A stretch of 5,336 nt of DNA from an uncultured Verrucomicrobiota bacterium (lineage in GTDB: Bacteria; Verrucomicrobiota; Verrucomicrobiia; Chthoniobacterales; SZAS-18). The notes beneath the pieces were generated by a model. The model worked only from the letters and a program-made list of their open reading frames with translations. It did not search any database and was not told the origin of the DNA. Below are positions 1 through 5,204 of the stretch, one piece after another. The position numbers and the translations under genes are program-made. Within the stretch, counting starts at the first letter, position 1; every line of letters begins with the position of its first letter. The stretch lies in contig CALMOL010000073.1 of the NCBI GenBank assembly GCA_937871685.1, positions 1 to 5,336 on the forward strand, given 5' to 3'.

Positions 1-42
1 CATGCCCGCTTCCAGAAGCCAGCCCTCTCCGCCGACCCTTAA
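1..42 (+). other. Possible 3' tail of a truncated gene ending in repeat A copy 1
   Basis: Thirteen open codons run in from the window edge (reading HARFQKPALSADP) and stop at TAA 40-42, which lies in the CTTAAG of repeat A. Ten of the 13 third positions are G or C, like the GC-rich transposase genes here and unlike the adjacent small genes. That is weak support for coding. The piece is too short to assign a family and could be chance. Confidence 0.2.
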
Positions 43-55
43 GTTAGTGCCATTC
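38..55 (+). repeat. Dispersed repeat A, copy 1
   Basis: The sequence CTTAAGTTAGTGCCATTC matches the core CTTAAGTGAGTGCCATTC at 17 of 18 positions. As in copies 2 and 3, five variable bases and then TGACCCC (61-67) follow. The CTTAAG end faces left. The stop codon of the neighbouring minus-strand gene lies only 17 bases further on. Confidence 0.85.
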
Positions 56-72
56 ATTGCTGACCCCTTCTG

Positions 73-537
73 TTACATTTCGGGCGCTGTTGACTGTGCA
101 AACGCAGCTTCGATCAATTTAGCTGCTGTTGCTTCGGCATCCCAATCATCGGGTATTGGCTTAAGAACGGCCTCAATGAACTGCGATGGCGGTGCATACC
201 TGTGACTCCCTACGTAGTGAACAATGAGGTTCGGTGCAGCAAATATACCTCCTTGTCCGTCTGGTATCCAAATCTCATATGATCCAAGCCACAATGTCTC
301 ACCTCTCCAATCGCAGTTTATCTGAGCATATCCGCTAGGTGGGCAAAATCGACAAAGTTCATAGCCGCGCATCCGGTTTGCCGCAGCACCAACTGCCCAG
401 CGTTTAAGTGCATCCTCTAGTCCTGGCACGTGACCTCTACAATATTCCACATCTTTCCATAACCAGCCCACGTTCCACACATTGGGTAGGGGACGAGGTA
501 ATTCGTAACTGTAGGGTGACAGGTCTTCAAAATGCAT
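73..537 (-). CDS. DUF7919-like hypothetical protein, possible immunity-type protein
   Basis: This 154-aa protein starts at ATG 535-537 and ends in TAA at 73-75. Visible landmarks are an N-terminal MHFEDLSPYSYELP segment, NVGWLW (residues 22-27), RMRGYELCRFCP with a C-x-x-C pair (C62, C65), LGSYEIWIP (84-92) and a C-terminal APNLIVHYVGSHRYAPP block (101-117). This order recalls an uncharacterised bacterial family that I remember as DUF7919. The family name is from memory and no function is established. There is no signal peptide or membrane segment, so it is probably cytosolic. The gene is less GC-rich than the transposase next to it and sits beside SUKH and Imm52 genes on the same strand, so an immunity-like role is plausible but only inferred. 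Its upstream region is cut to about 75 bp by the RAYT unit, and no convincing ribosome-binding site or promoter is visible. The coding call is firm; the family is less so. Confidence 0.75.
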   Translation of the reverse strand: MHFEDLSPYSYELPRPLPNVWNVGWLWKDVEYCRGHVPGLEDALKRWAVGAAANRMRGYELCRFCPPSGYAQINCDWRGETLWLGSYEIWIPDGQGGIFAAPNLIVHYVGSHRYAPPSQFIEAVLKPIPDDWDAEATAAKLIEAAFAQSTAPEM

Positions 538-611
538 AGATTAAGATCAAAAGCACTGACGGCATGCCGCCCAATCGAGGGGCCCCATTCTAGGTTGCAC
601 CAACTCGAAGC

Positions 612-641
612 GCCATTCGGGTCAGGCGGCAACTCATGACA
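612..641 (+). repeat. Repeat B, left end of RAYT unit
   Basis: These 30 bases match the left arm of the downstream MITE (3528-3557) at 29 of 30 positions. The single difference is C at 627 against T at 3543. The transposase stop codon (TGA, read from 634-636) lies inside this repeat. Confidence 0.85.
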
Positions 642-1716
642 ATTGCTCTAGCCGCTGGCGCAGGCGCCTCGTCTCGGGCTGGGCGGTGGCCTCCGCCTCG
701 GCGCGCCGGATGGCCTGTGCCGCGTTGGCCGCGTTGCGCAGGCCAAGCCGCCCGGCTACCCACGCCAGGCTCACCGTGGCGCGTCGGCGCAGTAGGCCCG
801 CTACCAACCCCGCGCGCCGGTCCCCGCGCGGGCGGCTGGCTAGCTCCTCCTCCCTCATCCCCAAGGCCGCCACGGCCGCGATCAGCAGGCGCTCGGCCTC
901 GCCCTGGCCGTGCGCGCGCTGCACCTTTGCACCCTCGTAGCTCTCGCGCCTGCGGCCCAGCGCGTGGCCAAGGGCCTTGGCCATCTCCAGCGCGCGCTCG
1001 CGGAACGCTTGGGACCCAAAATACCACCCCCGCTCCAGGGTGGCGTTGAGCGTTTGGCCGTCGGGCAGCGCGTTGCCCGCCGCGCGGGCGCCCTCCGCCT
1101 GCACGCGCGCCTCCAGCCGTTCCACGAAGACGCGGCGTCCTTTGGGATGGTCGCGCTGCCCGATGGCTGCAAGAGCAGCGCTGGTCTCCAGCCAGGCGGG
1201 ACGCTGGCGCGTCGGCCGCGCGTAGCCCTGGGCCAGGCTGCTCCACGGGTAGCTCAAGAGGCCATTGCCTTCGCCGATGCGAACCATCCTGGCGCGAACC
1301 GGGTTGAGGTGGATGTAGTCGAGCACGGCCAGGAAGTAGTCGTTGCCCTCGTGGGCGCTGGCCACTGGCTCGGGCATCGCTTCTTGGCCACCCTCGACCA
1401 GCTGCGCCTTGTAGCGCCCGCCAAAGAGGTGGCCCCACAGCCGGTGGCGCACGTTGAAGCGGCGCGTGTAGGTGTTCTGCAGCCACTGCATGCCGGCCAC
1501 CAGGTTGGGCTCCGGGGTTTCCAAGAGCAGGTGGTAGTGGTTGCCCATCAGCACCCACGCGTGCACCCGCCAACCCGTGCGCTCGCAGGTCTCCCCCAGC
1601 GTGCGCAGGAAGACCTGCCGATCCAGGTCGTCGGCAAAGATCGCCTCGCGCCGGTCCCCGCGCGCCATCACGTGGTAGAACGCCCCGGCGAACTCCAGGC
1701 GCAACTGGCGGGGCAT
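634..1716 (-). CDS. REP-associated tyrosine transposase (RAYT, Y1/HUH, IS200-like)
   Basis: This 360-aa protein belongs to the Y1 transposase family (Transposase IS200-like). Family members are HUH single-strand nucleases that cut next to short hairpins and join through a phosphotyrosine. Visible landmarks are FYHVMARGDRRE (residues 13-24), the HUH motif in MGNHYHLLLETPEPN (H60 and H62 bind the metal), NTYTRRFN (81-88), GHLFGGRYK (95-103) and DYIHLNPVRA (133-142) with the probable catalytic Y134, then YPWSS (156-160). The C-terminal half (about 275-340) holds AERLLIAAVAALGM and a helix-rich stretch with LAWVAGRLGLRN, resembling the DnaA-type helix-turn-helix tail of long RAYTs. It is much longer than the roughly 165-aa Escherichia coli type. 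All catalytic motifs are intact, so it looks functional. A hairpin precedes the start codon, and the TGA stop lies inside repeat B. Codon use is strongly GC-rich, unlike both flanking genes. Confidence 0.93.
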   Translation of the reverse strand: MPRQLRLEFAGAFYHVMARGDRREAIFADDLDRQVFLRTLGETCERTGWRVHAWVLMGNHYHLLLETPEPNLVAGMQWLQNTYTRRFNVRHRLWGHLFGGRYKAQLVEGGQEAMPEPVASAHEGNDYFLAVLDYIHLNPVRARMVRIGEGNGLLSYPWSSLAQGYARPTRQRPAWLETSAALAAIGQRDHPKGRRVFVERLEARVQAEGARAAGNALPDGQTLNATLERGWYFGSQAFRERALEMAKALGHALGRRRESYEGAKVQRAHGQGEAERLLIAAVAALGMREEELASRPRGDRRAGLVAGLLRRRATVSLAWVAGRLGLRNAANAAQAIRRAEAEATAQPETRRLRQRLEQLS

Positions 1717-1738
1717 GGCTGAGTCTGCACCCTCAGCC
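1717..1738 (-). promoter_or_regulatory. Hairpin abutting the transposase start codon
   Basis: GGCTGAG (1717-1723) and CTCAGCC (1732-1738) form a perfect 7-bp stem with an 8-base loop. On the transcript the stem ends exactly one base before the transposase ATG (1714-1716) and covers the position where a ribosome-binding site would lie. It could limit translation or serve as a structural site for the HUH enzyme. Both roles are inferred; only the hairpin is seen. Confidence 0.5.
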
Positions 1739-1744
1739 TCGAAG

Positions 1745-1767
1745 TGTCAAGAGTTGCCGCCTGACCC
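1745..1767 (-). repeat. Repeat B, right end of RAYT unit
   Basis: TGTCAAGAGTTGCCGCCTGA plus CCC is the inverted partner of 619-641 with one mismatch. The same words recur at 3635-3657 in the right arm of the MITE. Outward of it the sequence continues CTTTCCCC, similar to the TGACCCCTTT that trails repeat A copies 1 and 3. Confidence 0.85.
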
Positions 1768-1871
1768 CTTTCCCCAATTGGCGGGGCACTTTTCCCCCTT
1801 TTCCTCTCTTTCCCTCAACAAGATGGACAGCACTACCGCCAGTTGGTATGACACCTATCGGCCTTTATCCC

Positions 1872-2291
1872 TTATTTACCGAGTAAATCTGCAAAACTGT
1901 CGAAATCTGTGGCAACCGACATGATGTCCTCGGGACGGACGATTCCATCTTCGCCGATCCAGTCCCAAAGCACGACCCCAATCTCGCCCGTCTTGCAATT
2001 GATGCCTAGCACGCCGGAGTTTTCTCGGCCGATAGGCAGCCAAGGCTTGGGGAGCGAATATGGAAGAAGGCTAATGCATCGGTCGATGCTCATATCAGAA
2101 TCACCGACGGAATATAAGAAACTCAAATAAAACCCTTCATCCCCGACGTTGAATCCGGCAGGCTCTGGCAGACCTCCGTTCGATCTTCTCAAGAAGTTTA
2201 GGTAGGGTGTGGGCAAAGACGTGCCAAGGCGCGCTTGCAGAGCTCCGAGGTCACCATCGCTTATAGGAGGATCCGAATAAGTGATTTTCAT
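1872..2291 (-). CDS. SMI1/KNR4 (SUKH) family protein, likely immunity protein
   Basis: This 139-aa protein has the hallmarks of the SUKH superfamily. These are LPTPYLNFLRRSNGG (residues 26-40), LPIGRENSGVLGINCKTGEIG (85-105, the conserved strand pair after the LPIG turn), the VVLWDW strand (106-111) and the closing SVATDFDSFADLLGK helix (125-139). The length is typical and the fold appears complete. In bacteria SUKH proteins are mostly cytosolic immunity proteins that neutralise polymorphic (contact-dependent or secreted) toxins; some have other roles. No toxin gene is adjacent: upstream is a decayed transposase tail and downstream is the RAYT unit. It is therefore an orphan immunity gene here, and its toxin cannot be named. 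ATG 2289-2291 is the only sensible start. No strong ribosome-binding site is visible. Base composition is more AT-rich than the neighbouring transposases. Confidence 0.9.
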   Translation of the reverse strand: MKITYSDPPISDGDLGALQARLGTSLPTPYLNFLRRSNGGLPEPAGFNVGDEGFYLSFLYSVGDSDMSIDRCISLLPYSLPKPWLPIGRENSGVLGINCKTGEIGVVLWDWIGEDGIVRPEDIMSVATDFDSFADLLGK

Positions 2292-2300
2292 GGCGTATAT

Positions 2301-2329
2301 TTGACAGCCTGCACAACTATTTTTTAAAT
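2301..2329 (+). promoter_or_regulatory. Candidate sigma70 promoter pointing right
   Basis: A perfect TTGACA (2301-2306) is followed by a 17-base spacer and TTAAAT (2324-2329), which matches 4 of 6 bases of the -10 consensus. It points away from the SUKH gene and into a region with only a transposase fragment, so no intact target gene is evident. It may be a leftover or chance match in AT-rich DNA. Confidence 0.25.
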
Positions 2330-2401
2330 GGGTCTGCCGTGGACATTTCAGACCATTTGTCTATTTGGCTCTCCCGGTAACCAGAAGAATAAGGATTCGT
2401 T

Positions 2402-2545
2402 GAGGTCCGATCTCGCGACCGCCACGAGCCGCGCAGCGTCAAGCGAAGGCCCAAGACCTACCAGCTCATGACCCAGCCGCGCTCCCAGATGCGCGAGCTG
2501 GCCCACCGCGGCAAACGCTCCAAGACCTCGCCGGCCGGCTCTTAA
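2402..2545 (+). pseudogene. 3' remnant of an IS4-family transposase
   Basis: An open frame follows TAA 2390-2392 and ends at TAA 2543-2545. From about 2405 it reads like the C-terminus of an IS4-family transposase: VRSRDRHEPRSVKRRPK, then TYQLMTQPRSQMREL. The intact transposase of this window ends with the related GRQEPRARERRPK and FHLLTRPRHAM, and the DNA shares the 15-base word AGCGAAGGCCCAAGA. Nothing upstream of about 2400 continues the homology, so at least 90% of the gene is missing. The residues differ enough that this came from a relative, not from a recent copy of the intact IS. Its TAA lies inside repeat A copy 2. The whole gene-free stretch 2292-2631 otherwise holds only the candidate promoter and repeats listed here. 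Confidence 0.75.
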
Positions 2546-2558
2546 GTGAGTGCCATTC
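2541..2558 (+). repeat. Dispersed repeat A, copy 2
   Basis: This is an exact CTTAAGTGAGTGCCATTC core, followed by five bases and TGACACC (2564-2570). It faces copy 3 (3301-3318) in inverted orientation, with 17 of 18 core bases matching. The pair brackets the Imm52 gene and the toxin tail. Confidence 0.9.
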
Positions 2559-2563
2559 GATTC

Positions 2564-2595
2564 TGACACCTTTCTTTTTTGACCCCTTTCTTTTC
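2564..2595 (+). repeat. 16-bp tandem duplication in the tail of repeat A copy 2
   Basis: TGACACCTTTCTTTTT (2564-2579) is followed directly by TGACCCCTTTCTTTTC (2580-2595), matching at 14 of 16 positions. The unit is the TGACCCCTTT tail that other copies carry once. Confidence 0.8.
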
Positions 2596-2610
2596 TTGGC
2601 AGCACTACCG

Positions 2611-2630
2611 GTTGCCTCATGTTGCCTCAT
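2611..2630 (+). repeat. Perfect 10-bp tandem repeat at the Imm52 3' border
   Basis: GTTGCCTCAT occurs twice back to back, ending two bases before the Imm52 stop codon. It could be a slippage product or the scar of an insertion or deletion that removed the end of the gene. Confidence 0.8.
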
Positions 2631-2631
2631 T

Positions 2632-3168
2632 TTAGTTAGCGATTACGCCTTCGTTCTTACCGTAGTTAAACCATCCTTTTGTCTGCCATGGCATCCCTCC
2701 ACCTCTATCTGCCATTAATTGAAACGACGTAGCCACTGCTTGGTCCGGTTCCCAGATATCGATGACAGCTTCCAACAATGATCTCATGTCCATAAGGTCT
2801 TTCGCTTCAACTTCAGCAGCCGTAGGCAAGTTCAGCACGATTGCATTTCGGATGACAGGAGAGAAGGCGCCGCACGTAACGGAAAGAGACGTGGATCTCC
2901 CATTCCAAAGATTGAGGCTAAAGCCAAGTTCCGCAATAGCAGAGCCGTCAGTATCGCGATTATTTGTTTTTAAGAAAGGAAGTATGCCCTCAGCATTTGC
3001 AGGAACTGGTAGTCTAATGGCAACTTTGGTCGACCCCCCCTTTGTGAACCAACAGGCAAGGTCAGGAATCATTTGAATGCGCCCAAAGAACTCTGCAACA
3101 CGCCGTGCGCATCTCTCTTTTGTTTCTCTTCTGCTTGTCCAATAGGCGCCCACAAATGGTGTATGCAT
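2632..3168 (-). CDS. Imm52-like immunity protein, probably C-terminally truncated
   Basis: This 178-aa protein starts at ATG 3166-3168. The N-terminus VGAYWTSRRETKERCARRVAEFF (residues 6-28) matches the GxYWG-R-E-x-x-x-CA-x-R pattern of the Imm52 family, the cytosolic partners of Tox-REase-5 nuclease toxins. Other family-like segments are LGFSLNLWNG (81-90), VTCGAFSPVIRNAIVLNLP (97-115), IWEPDQAVATS (138-148) and KGWFNYGKN (164-172). The 12-base gap to the stop codon of a Tox-REase-5-like tail upstream is the normal toxin-immunity arrangement and independently supports both the family and the start. As I remember the family, members run several tens of residues past the GW-x-x-Y point, whereas this one stops six residues after it, beside a tandem repeat and repeat A. 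The end is therefore probably lost, and function is uncertain. No canonical ribosome-binding site is visible, so translational coupling to the toxin may have been the original mode. Confidence 0.82.
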   Translation of the reverse strand: MHTPFVGAYWTSRRETKERCARRVAEFFGRIQMIPDLACWFTKGGSTKVAIRLPVPANAEGILPFLKTNNRDTDGSAIAELGFSLNLWNGRSTSLSVTCGAFSPVIRNAIVLNLPTAAEVEAKDLMDMRSLLEAVIDIWEPDQAVATSFQLMADRGGGMPWQTKGWFNYGKNEGVIAN

Positions 3169-3180
3169 GTATCTGGTCGT

Positions 3181-3282
3181 CTACGGAGTGTAAGTGATAC
3201 TAATTCCCTCGATGCCTCTTGATTGAAACAGGTTTCTCGTTGCATCAGCTGCCGCTTCCTCCGCAAAATGCCATTCGATCGC
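3181..3282 (-). pseudogene. C-terminal remnant of a Tox-REase-5-like toxin
   Basis: Directly upstream of the Imm52 gene, the minus strand reads 31 residues from GAA 3274-3276 to TAG 3181-3183. They begin EWHFAEEAAADATRNLF and end GIEGISITYTP. As I recall the family, an EWHFAE block, an amphipathic helix and a final IxVxYTP strand form the C-terminus of Tox-REase-5 restriction-endonuclease-fold toxins, which are carried by secreted effectors. The rest of the toxin, including the catalytic core, is absent. The frame runs out at about 3282 into the TGACCCCTTTT tail of repeat A copy 3. The 12-base spacing to the immunity start is what an original toxin-immunity pair would show. The remnant is far too short to be toxic. 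Confidence 0.65.
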
Positions 3283-3300
3283 AGAAAAGGGGTCAGGCGG

Positions 3301-3318
3301 GAATGGCGCTCACTTAAG
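3301..3318 (-). repeat. Dispersed repeat A, copy 3 (inverted)
   Basis: On the minus strand it reads CTTAAGTGAGCGCCATTC, with one mismatch to the core, then five bases and TGACCCCTTTT. The bases after the core (CCGCCTGACCCC) are the same as the outer part of repeat B (1757-1768), so this copy looks like a hybrid of A and B. Confidence 0.9.
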
Positions 3319-3516
3319 CTCGCTTTCTTCTGGATGCACGGTCTTTGCGCCAGCCTGATGCAAGATCTCAATGAGCCCTTCGAACGGCTTCCGTTCCGTA
3401 GCGCGGTAATCTACCCGGCGAAACCGGCTTTCTCTTGGCCAGAGCTACAGCTTCAAGCTAAACGGGCCAGCAATTACTAGGCTTGCAAAAGACTCCCTCC
3501 ACTTCTGAAGAGAAGC
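3313..3516 (-). pseudogene. Fragment of an unrecognised gene, interrupted by a stop codon
   Basis: The minus strand between repeat A copies 3 and 4 reads one frame: ASLQKWRESFASLVIAG and PFSLKL, then TAG (3445-3447), then LWPRESRFRRVDYRATERK, PFEGLIEILHQAG and AKTVHPEES. It closes with TGA 3310-3312 supplied by repeat A copy 3. The residue mix is protein-like, with amphipathic stretches and an FRRVDYRA segment, but I do not recognise a family. The 5' side is cut by the MITE. Removing the MITE while keeping one CTTAAG joins this frame to open sequence at 5242-5334. One nonsense codon and two repeat-bounded ends indicate a broken gene. The gene-free stretch 3169-3707 contains only this fragment, the toxin tail and the repeats. 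Confidence 0.4.
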
Positions 3517-3557
3517 CTTAAGTGAGTGCCATTCGGGTCAGGTGGCAACTCATGACA
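3517..3557 (+). repeat. MITE left arm (repeat A copy 4 plus repeat B)
   Basis: The exact CTTAAGTGAGTGCCATTC core occupies 3517-3534 and continues without a break into GGGTCAGGTGGCAACTC and ATGACA (3535-3557). This copy shows that A and B are adjoining parts of one terminal repeat. Confidence 0.9.
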
Positions 3558-3634
3558 TCTCGCTCCAGCGGTGCTCTCAGGGAGGTTGAAACTCTTCGTT
3601 CCTAGAGACTGTGCAAGCGGGATAAGGGCCAAAC

Positions 3635-3658
3635 TGTCAAGAGTTGCCGCCTGACCCG
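3635..3658 (-). repeat. MITE right arm, inner part
   Basis: TGTCAAGAGTTGCCGCCTGA plus CCCG mirrors 3534-3557 with two mismatches. The arm is interrupted at 3658/3659 by the IS and resumes at 5225. Confidence 0.85.
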
Positions 3659-3676
3659 AATGGCGTTAAGATAAGG
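3659..3676 (+). repeat. IS4-family left terminal inverted repeat
   Basis: This 18-bp end is identical, inverted, to 5194-5211. It lies about 30 bases before the transposase start. Confidence 0.85.
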
Positions 3677-3707
3677 CAGGTTTGGAGGGTGGGCATAGGT
3701 TTTGGGC

Positions 3708-5204
3708 ATGAGTGCGCCGGAGCCATTTTTGCAGGCCTTTGCCCCATTGGTCTTCGGCGCGCGCTCACGCCGGCTGGTGGAGGACTTGGGGCGCGCCGAG
3801 CGCCTGGAGGACTTCTACGCGGCCTGTGGCGAGCTGTTCCCACAGCGGCTCTTGGCCTGTCAGCAGAGCGGACCCAACAGCCGCGAGCGCGTCTTCAGCC
3901 CGCGGGTGACCTTCTGGGCGTTTGTCTGCCAGGTGCTCGGCGCGCGCAAGAGCTGCCGCGACATCGTGCGCCGCGTGGAGGCGTGGTGGCGCTGGGGCCA
4001 GGCCGGCACGGGTGCGCCCGGGGTGGACGCGCCCCCTCTGAGCGCGAGCGCCTACTGCCAAGCACGCGCGCGCCTGGAGCCGGACACCTTGGGGCTGATC
4101 CGCCGGCATCTGGCCTGGGCCATGGAGCGGCGGGTGCCGGCCGCCGAGCGGGGCCTGGACGCGCGCGTGGTCAAGGTGCTTGACGGCACCACGCTGTCCC
4201 TGCCCGACACGCCGGCCAACCAGGCGCGCTGGCCGCAGCCCTCAAGCCAGAAGCCCGGCCTGGGCTTTCCGCGGCTGCGCCTGGTGGGCCTCTTCTGCCT
4301 GGGCAGCGGAGCGCTCCTGGAGGCCGCCCTCGGCGGCCCCGAGCACGAGGCCACGCTCTTTCGCCGCCAGCTCTTGGCCCGCAGCGTGCAGGTGGGCGAG
4401 GTGCTTTTAGCCGACCGTGCGTTTTGCTCCTTCGGCCTCTTGGCCTTGGTGCGTGCGCGCGGGGCCGACGTGGTGGCGCGCCTGCACCAGGCGCGCTCAG
4501 TCGACTTCCGACGCGGGCAGCGCCTGGGGGCTGGCGAGCGCCTGGTGGAGTGGCCCCGGCCGGCCCGGCGCGACGCGCGCGCCTGGAGCGCCGAGGAGTT
4601 CGCCGCCCTGCCGGCCACGCTCAAGGTGCGCTTGGTGCGCCTGCGCGTGGGGGCGCCGGGCTTTCGCACGCGCACCCTCGTTTTGGCCACCACGCTTTTG
4701 GACCCGGGGGCCTATCCCGCTGCTGCCCTGGGCGCGCTCTGCCTGCGGCGCTGGGAGGTGGAGTTGCGCTTTGGCGAGCTCAAGACGCGCCTGGGCATGG
4801 ATGTGCTGCGCTGCAAAAGCCCGGCTCTCGTGGAGCGCGAGCTCCAGGTCCACCTGATCGCCTACAACTTGGTGCGCGCGCTCATGCAGCGCGCCGCCCT
4901 GGAGCACAAGGCGCCCCTCGGACGGCTCTCCTTCCAAGGCAGCCTGGACGCGCTGGCGCGCTTCGCCGCGCCCATCCACGCCGCGCGCGGCCGGCCACGC
5001 CTGCAGGCCGCCCTCATTGCGGCTCTCCTGCGCGCCATGGCCCTTGACCTGGTGCCCGCGCGCCCCGGCCGCCAGGAGCCCCGCGCCCGCGAGCGAAGGC
5101 CCAAGAACTTCCATCTGCTCACCCGCCCAAGGCACGCCATGGGCGGCCTGCCCCACCGCAACCGACCCCACCGCCCAAACTTCAGGAAACAGACCTTATC
5201 TTAA
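3708..5204 (+). CDS. IS4-family DDE transposase
   Basis: This 498-aa protein is the transposase of the surrounding IS and moves it by cut-and-paste through an RNase H-like DDE core. Numbering from ATG 3708, the catalytic acids appear to be D159 in VLDGTTLSLPDT, D236 in LLADRAFCSF and E352 in RRWEVELRFGELK. R348, E352 and K359 fit the Y-(2)-R-(3)-E-(6)-K signature of IS4 transposases, except that the tyrosine position (345) is cysteine (codon TGC). The family-typical segment KTRLGMDVLRCKSP follows, and the C-terminus carries GRQEPRARERRPK. An in-frame TTG at 3702 gives a 500-aa alternative closer to GGAGGG (3684-3689), but ATG is preferred. The gene fills the element and its stop TAA (5202-5204) falls inside the right inverted repeat. 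There is no internal stop or frameshift, so it looks intact. Codons are very GC-rich. Confidence 0.93.
   Translation: MSAPEPFLQAFAPLVFGARSRRLVEDLGRAERLEDFYAACGELFPQRLLACQQSGPNSRERVFSPRVTFWAFVCQVLGARKSCRDIVRRVEAWWRWGQAGTGAPGVDAPPLSASAYCQARARLEPDTLGLIRRHLAWAMERRVPAAERGLDARVVKVLDGTTLSLPDTPANQARWPQPSSQKPGLGFPRLRLVGLFCLGSGALLEAALGGPEHEATLFRRQLLARSVQVGEVLLADRAFCSFGLLALVRARGADVVARLHQARSVDFRRGQRLGAGERLVEWPRPARRDARAWSAEEFAALPATLKVRLVRLRVGAPGFRTRTLVLATTLLDPGAYPAAALGALCLRRWEVELRFGELKTRLGMDVLRCKSPALVERELQVHLIAYNLVRALMQRAALEHKAPLGRLSFQGSLDALARFAAPIHAARGRPRLQAALIAALLRAMALDLVPARPGRQEPRARERRPKNFHLLTRPRHAMGGLPHRNRPHRPNFRKQTLS

Larger units (their letters stand above)
612..1767. mobile_element. RAYT transposase unit with inverted ends (repeat B)
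   Basis: A complete transposase gene lies between inverted copies of one sequence. The left end at 619-641 and the reverse complement of 1745-1767 match at 22 of 23 positions; both read GGGTCAGGCGGCAACTC and then differ by one A/T before TGACA. The left end also carries GCCATTC (612-618), the inner part of repeat A. The unit is about 1.16 kb. HUH (Y1) transposases normally act on subterminal hairpins and make no target duplication, and I see no duplication at these borders. The exact outer borders are therefore uncertain. Confidence 0.75.
2541..3318. other. Repeat-bounded unit carrying the Imm52 module
   Basis: Repeat A copies 2 and 3 form an inverted pair with outer CTTAAG ends. They enclose the toxin tail and the Imm52 gene in about 0.78 kb. 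The arrangement resembles a small non-autonomous transposon with cargo, but two independent repeat insertions would look the same. I see no target duplication outside the ends. Confidence 0.35.

Noticed and set aside
560..586. Palindromes CGGCATGCCG (560-569) and GGGGCCCC (579-586) as operators of the gene at 73-537
   Set aside because: They are short perfect palindromes with no associated promoter or regulator gene and could be chance.
590..1573. 327-codon minus-strand frame overlapping the RAYT gene in another frame
   Set aside because: Its composition is dominated by A, R, G and P, as expected for an off-frame reading of GC-rich DNA, and it has no motif.
910..1722. Long plus-strand open frame (270 codons) opposite the RAYT gene
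   Set aside because: It is antisense to a gene with intact catalytic motifs, has no recognisable domain, and is explained by the high GC content keeping frames open.
1745..1750. TTGACA on the minus strand inside repeat B as a -35 box for the RAYT gene
   Set aside because: No acceptable -10 box lies 16-18 bases further on (best CAGACT, 3 of 6), so a promoter is not supported.
3270..3307. GCCATTC at 3270-3276 as another repeat A copy facing copy 3
   Set aside because: These bases encode the EWH start of the toxin-tail reading, and only seven bases match, so coincidence with coding sequence is the better explanation.
3069..3371. 100-codon minus-strand frame over the toxin tail and repeat A copy 3
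   Set aside because: It crosses the repeat and overlaps the better-supported toxin-tail and Imm52 frames, and it has no family features.
3223..3480. 85-codon plus-strand frame across repeat A copy 3
   Set aside because: It spans a repeat boundary and is antisense to the more protein-like fragment at 3313-3516.
3702..3707. TTG 3702 as start of the IS4 transposase
   Set aside because: ATG 3708 is two codons downstream in frame and is the simpler choice. The TTG is nearer a GGAGGG, so it cannot be wholly excluded.
3644..5171. Several long frames overlapping the IS4 transposase on both strands
   Set aside because: They are low-complexity shadows of the real gene, which has the DDE residues and family signature.
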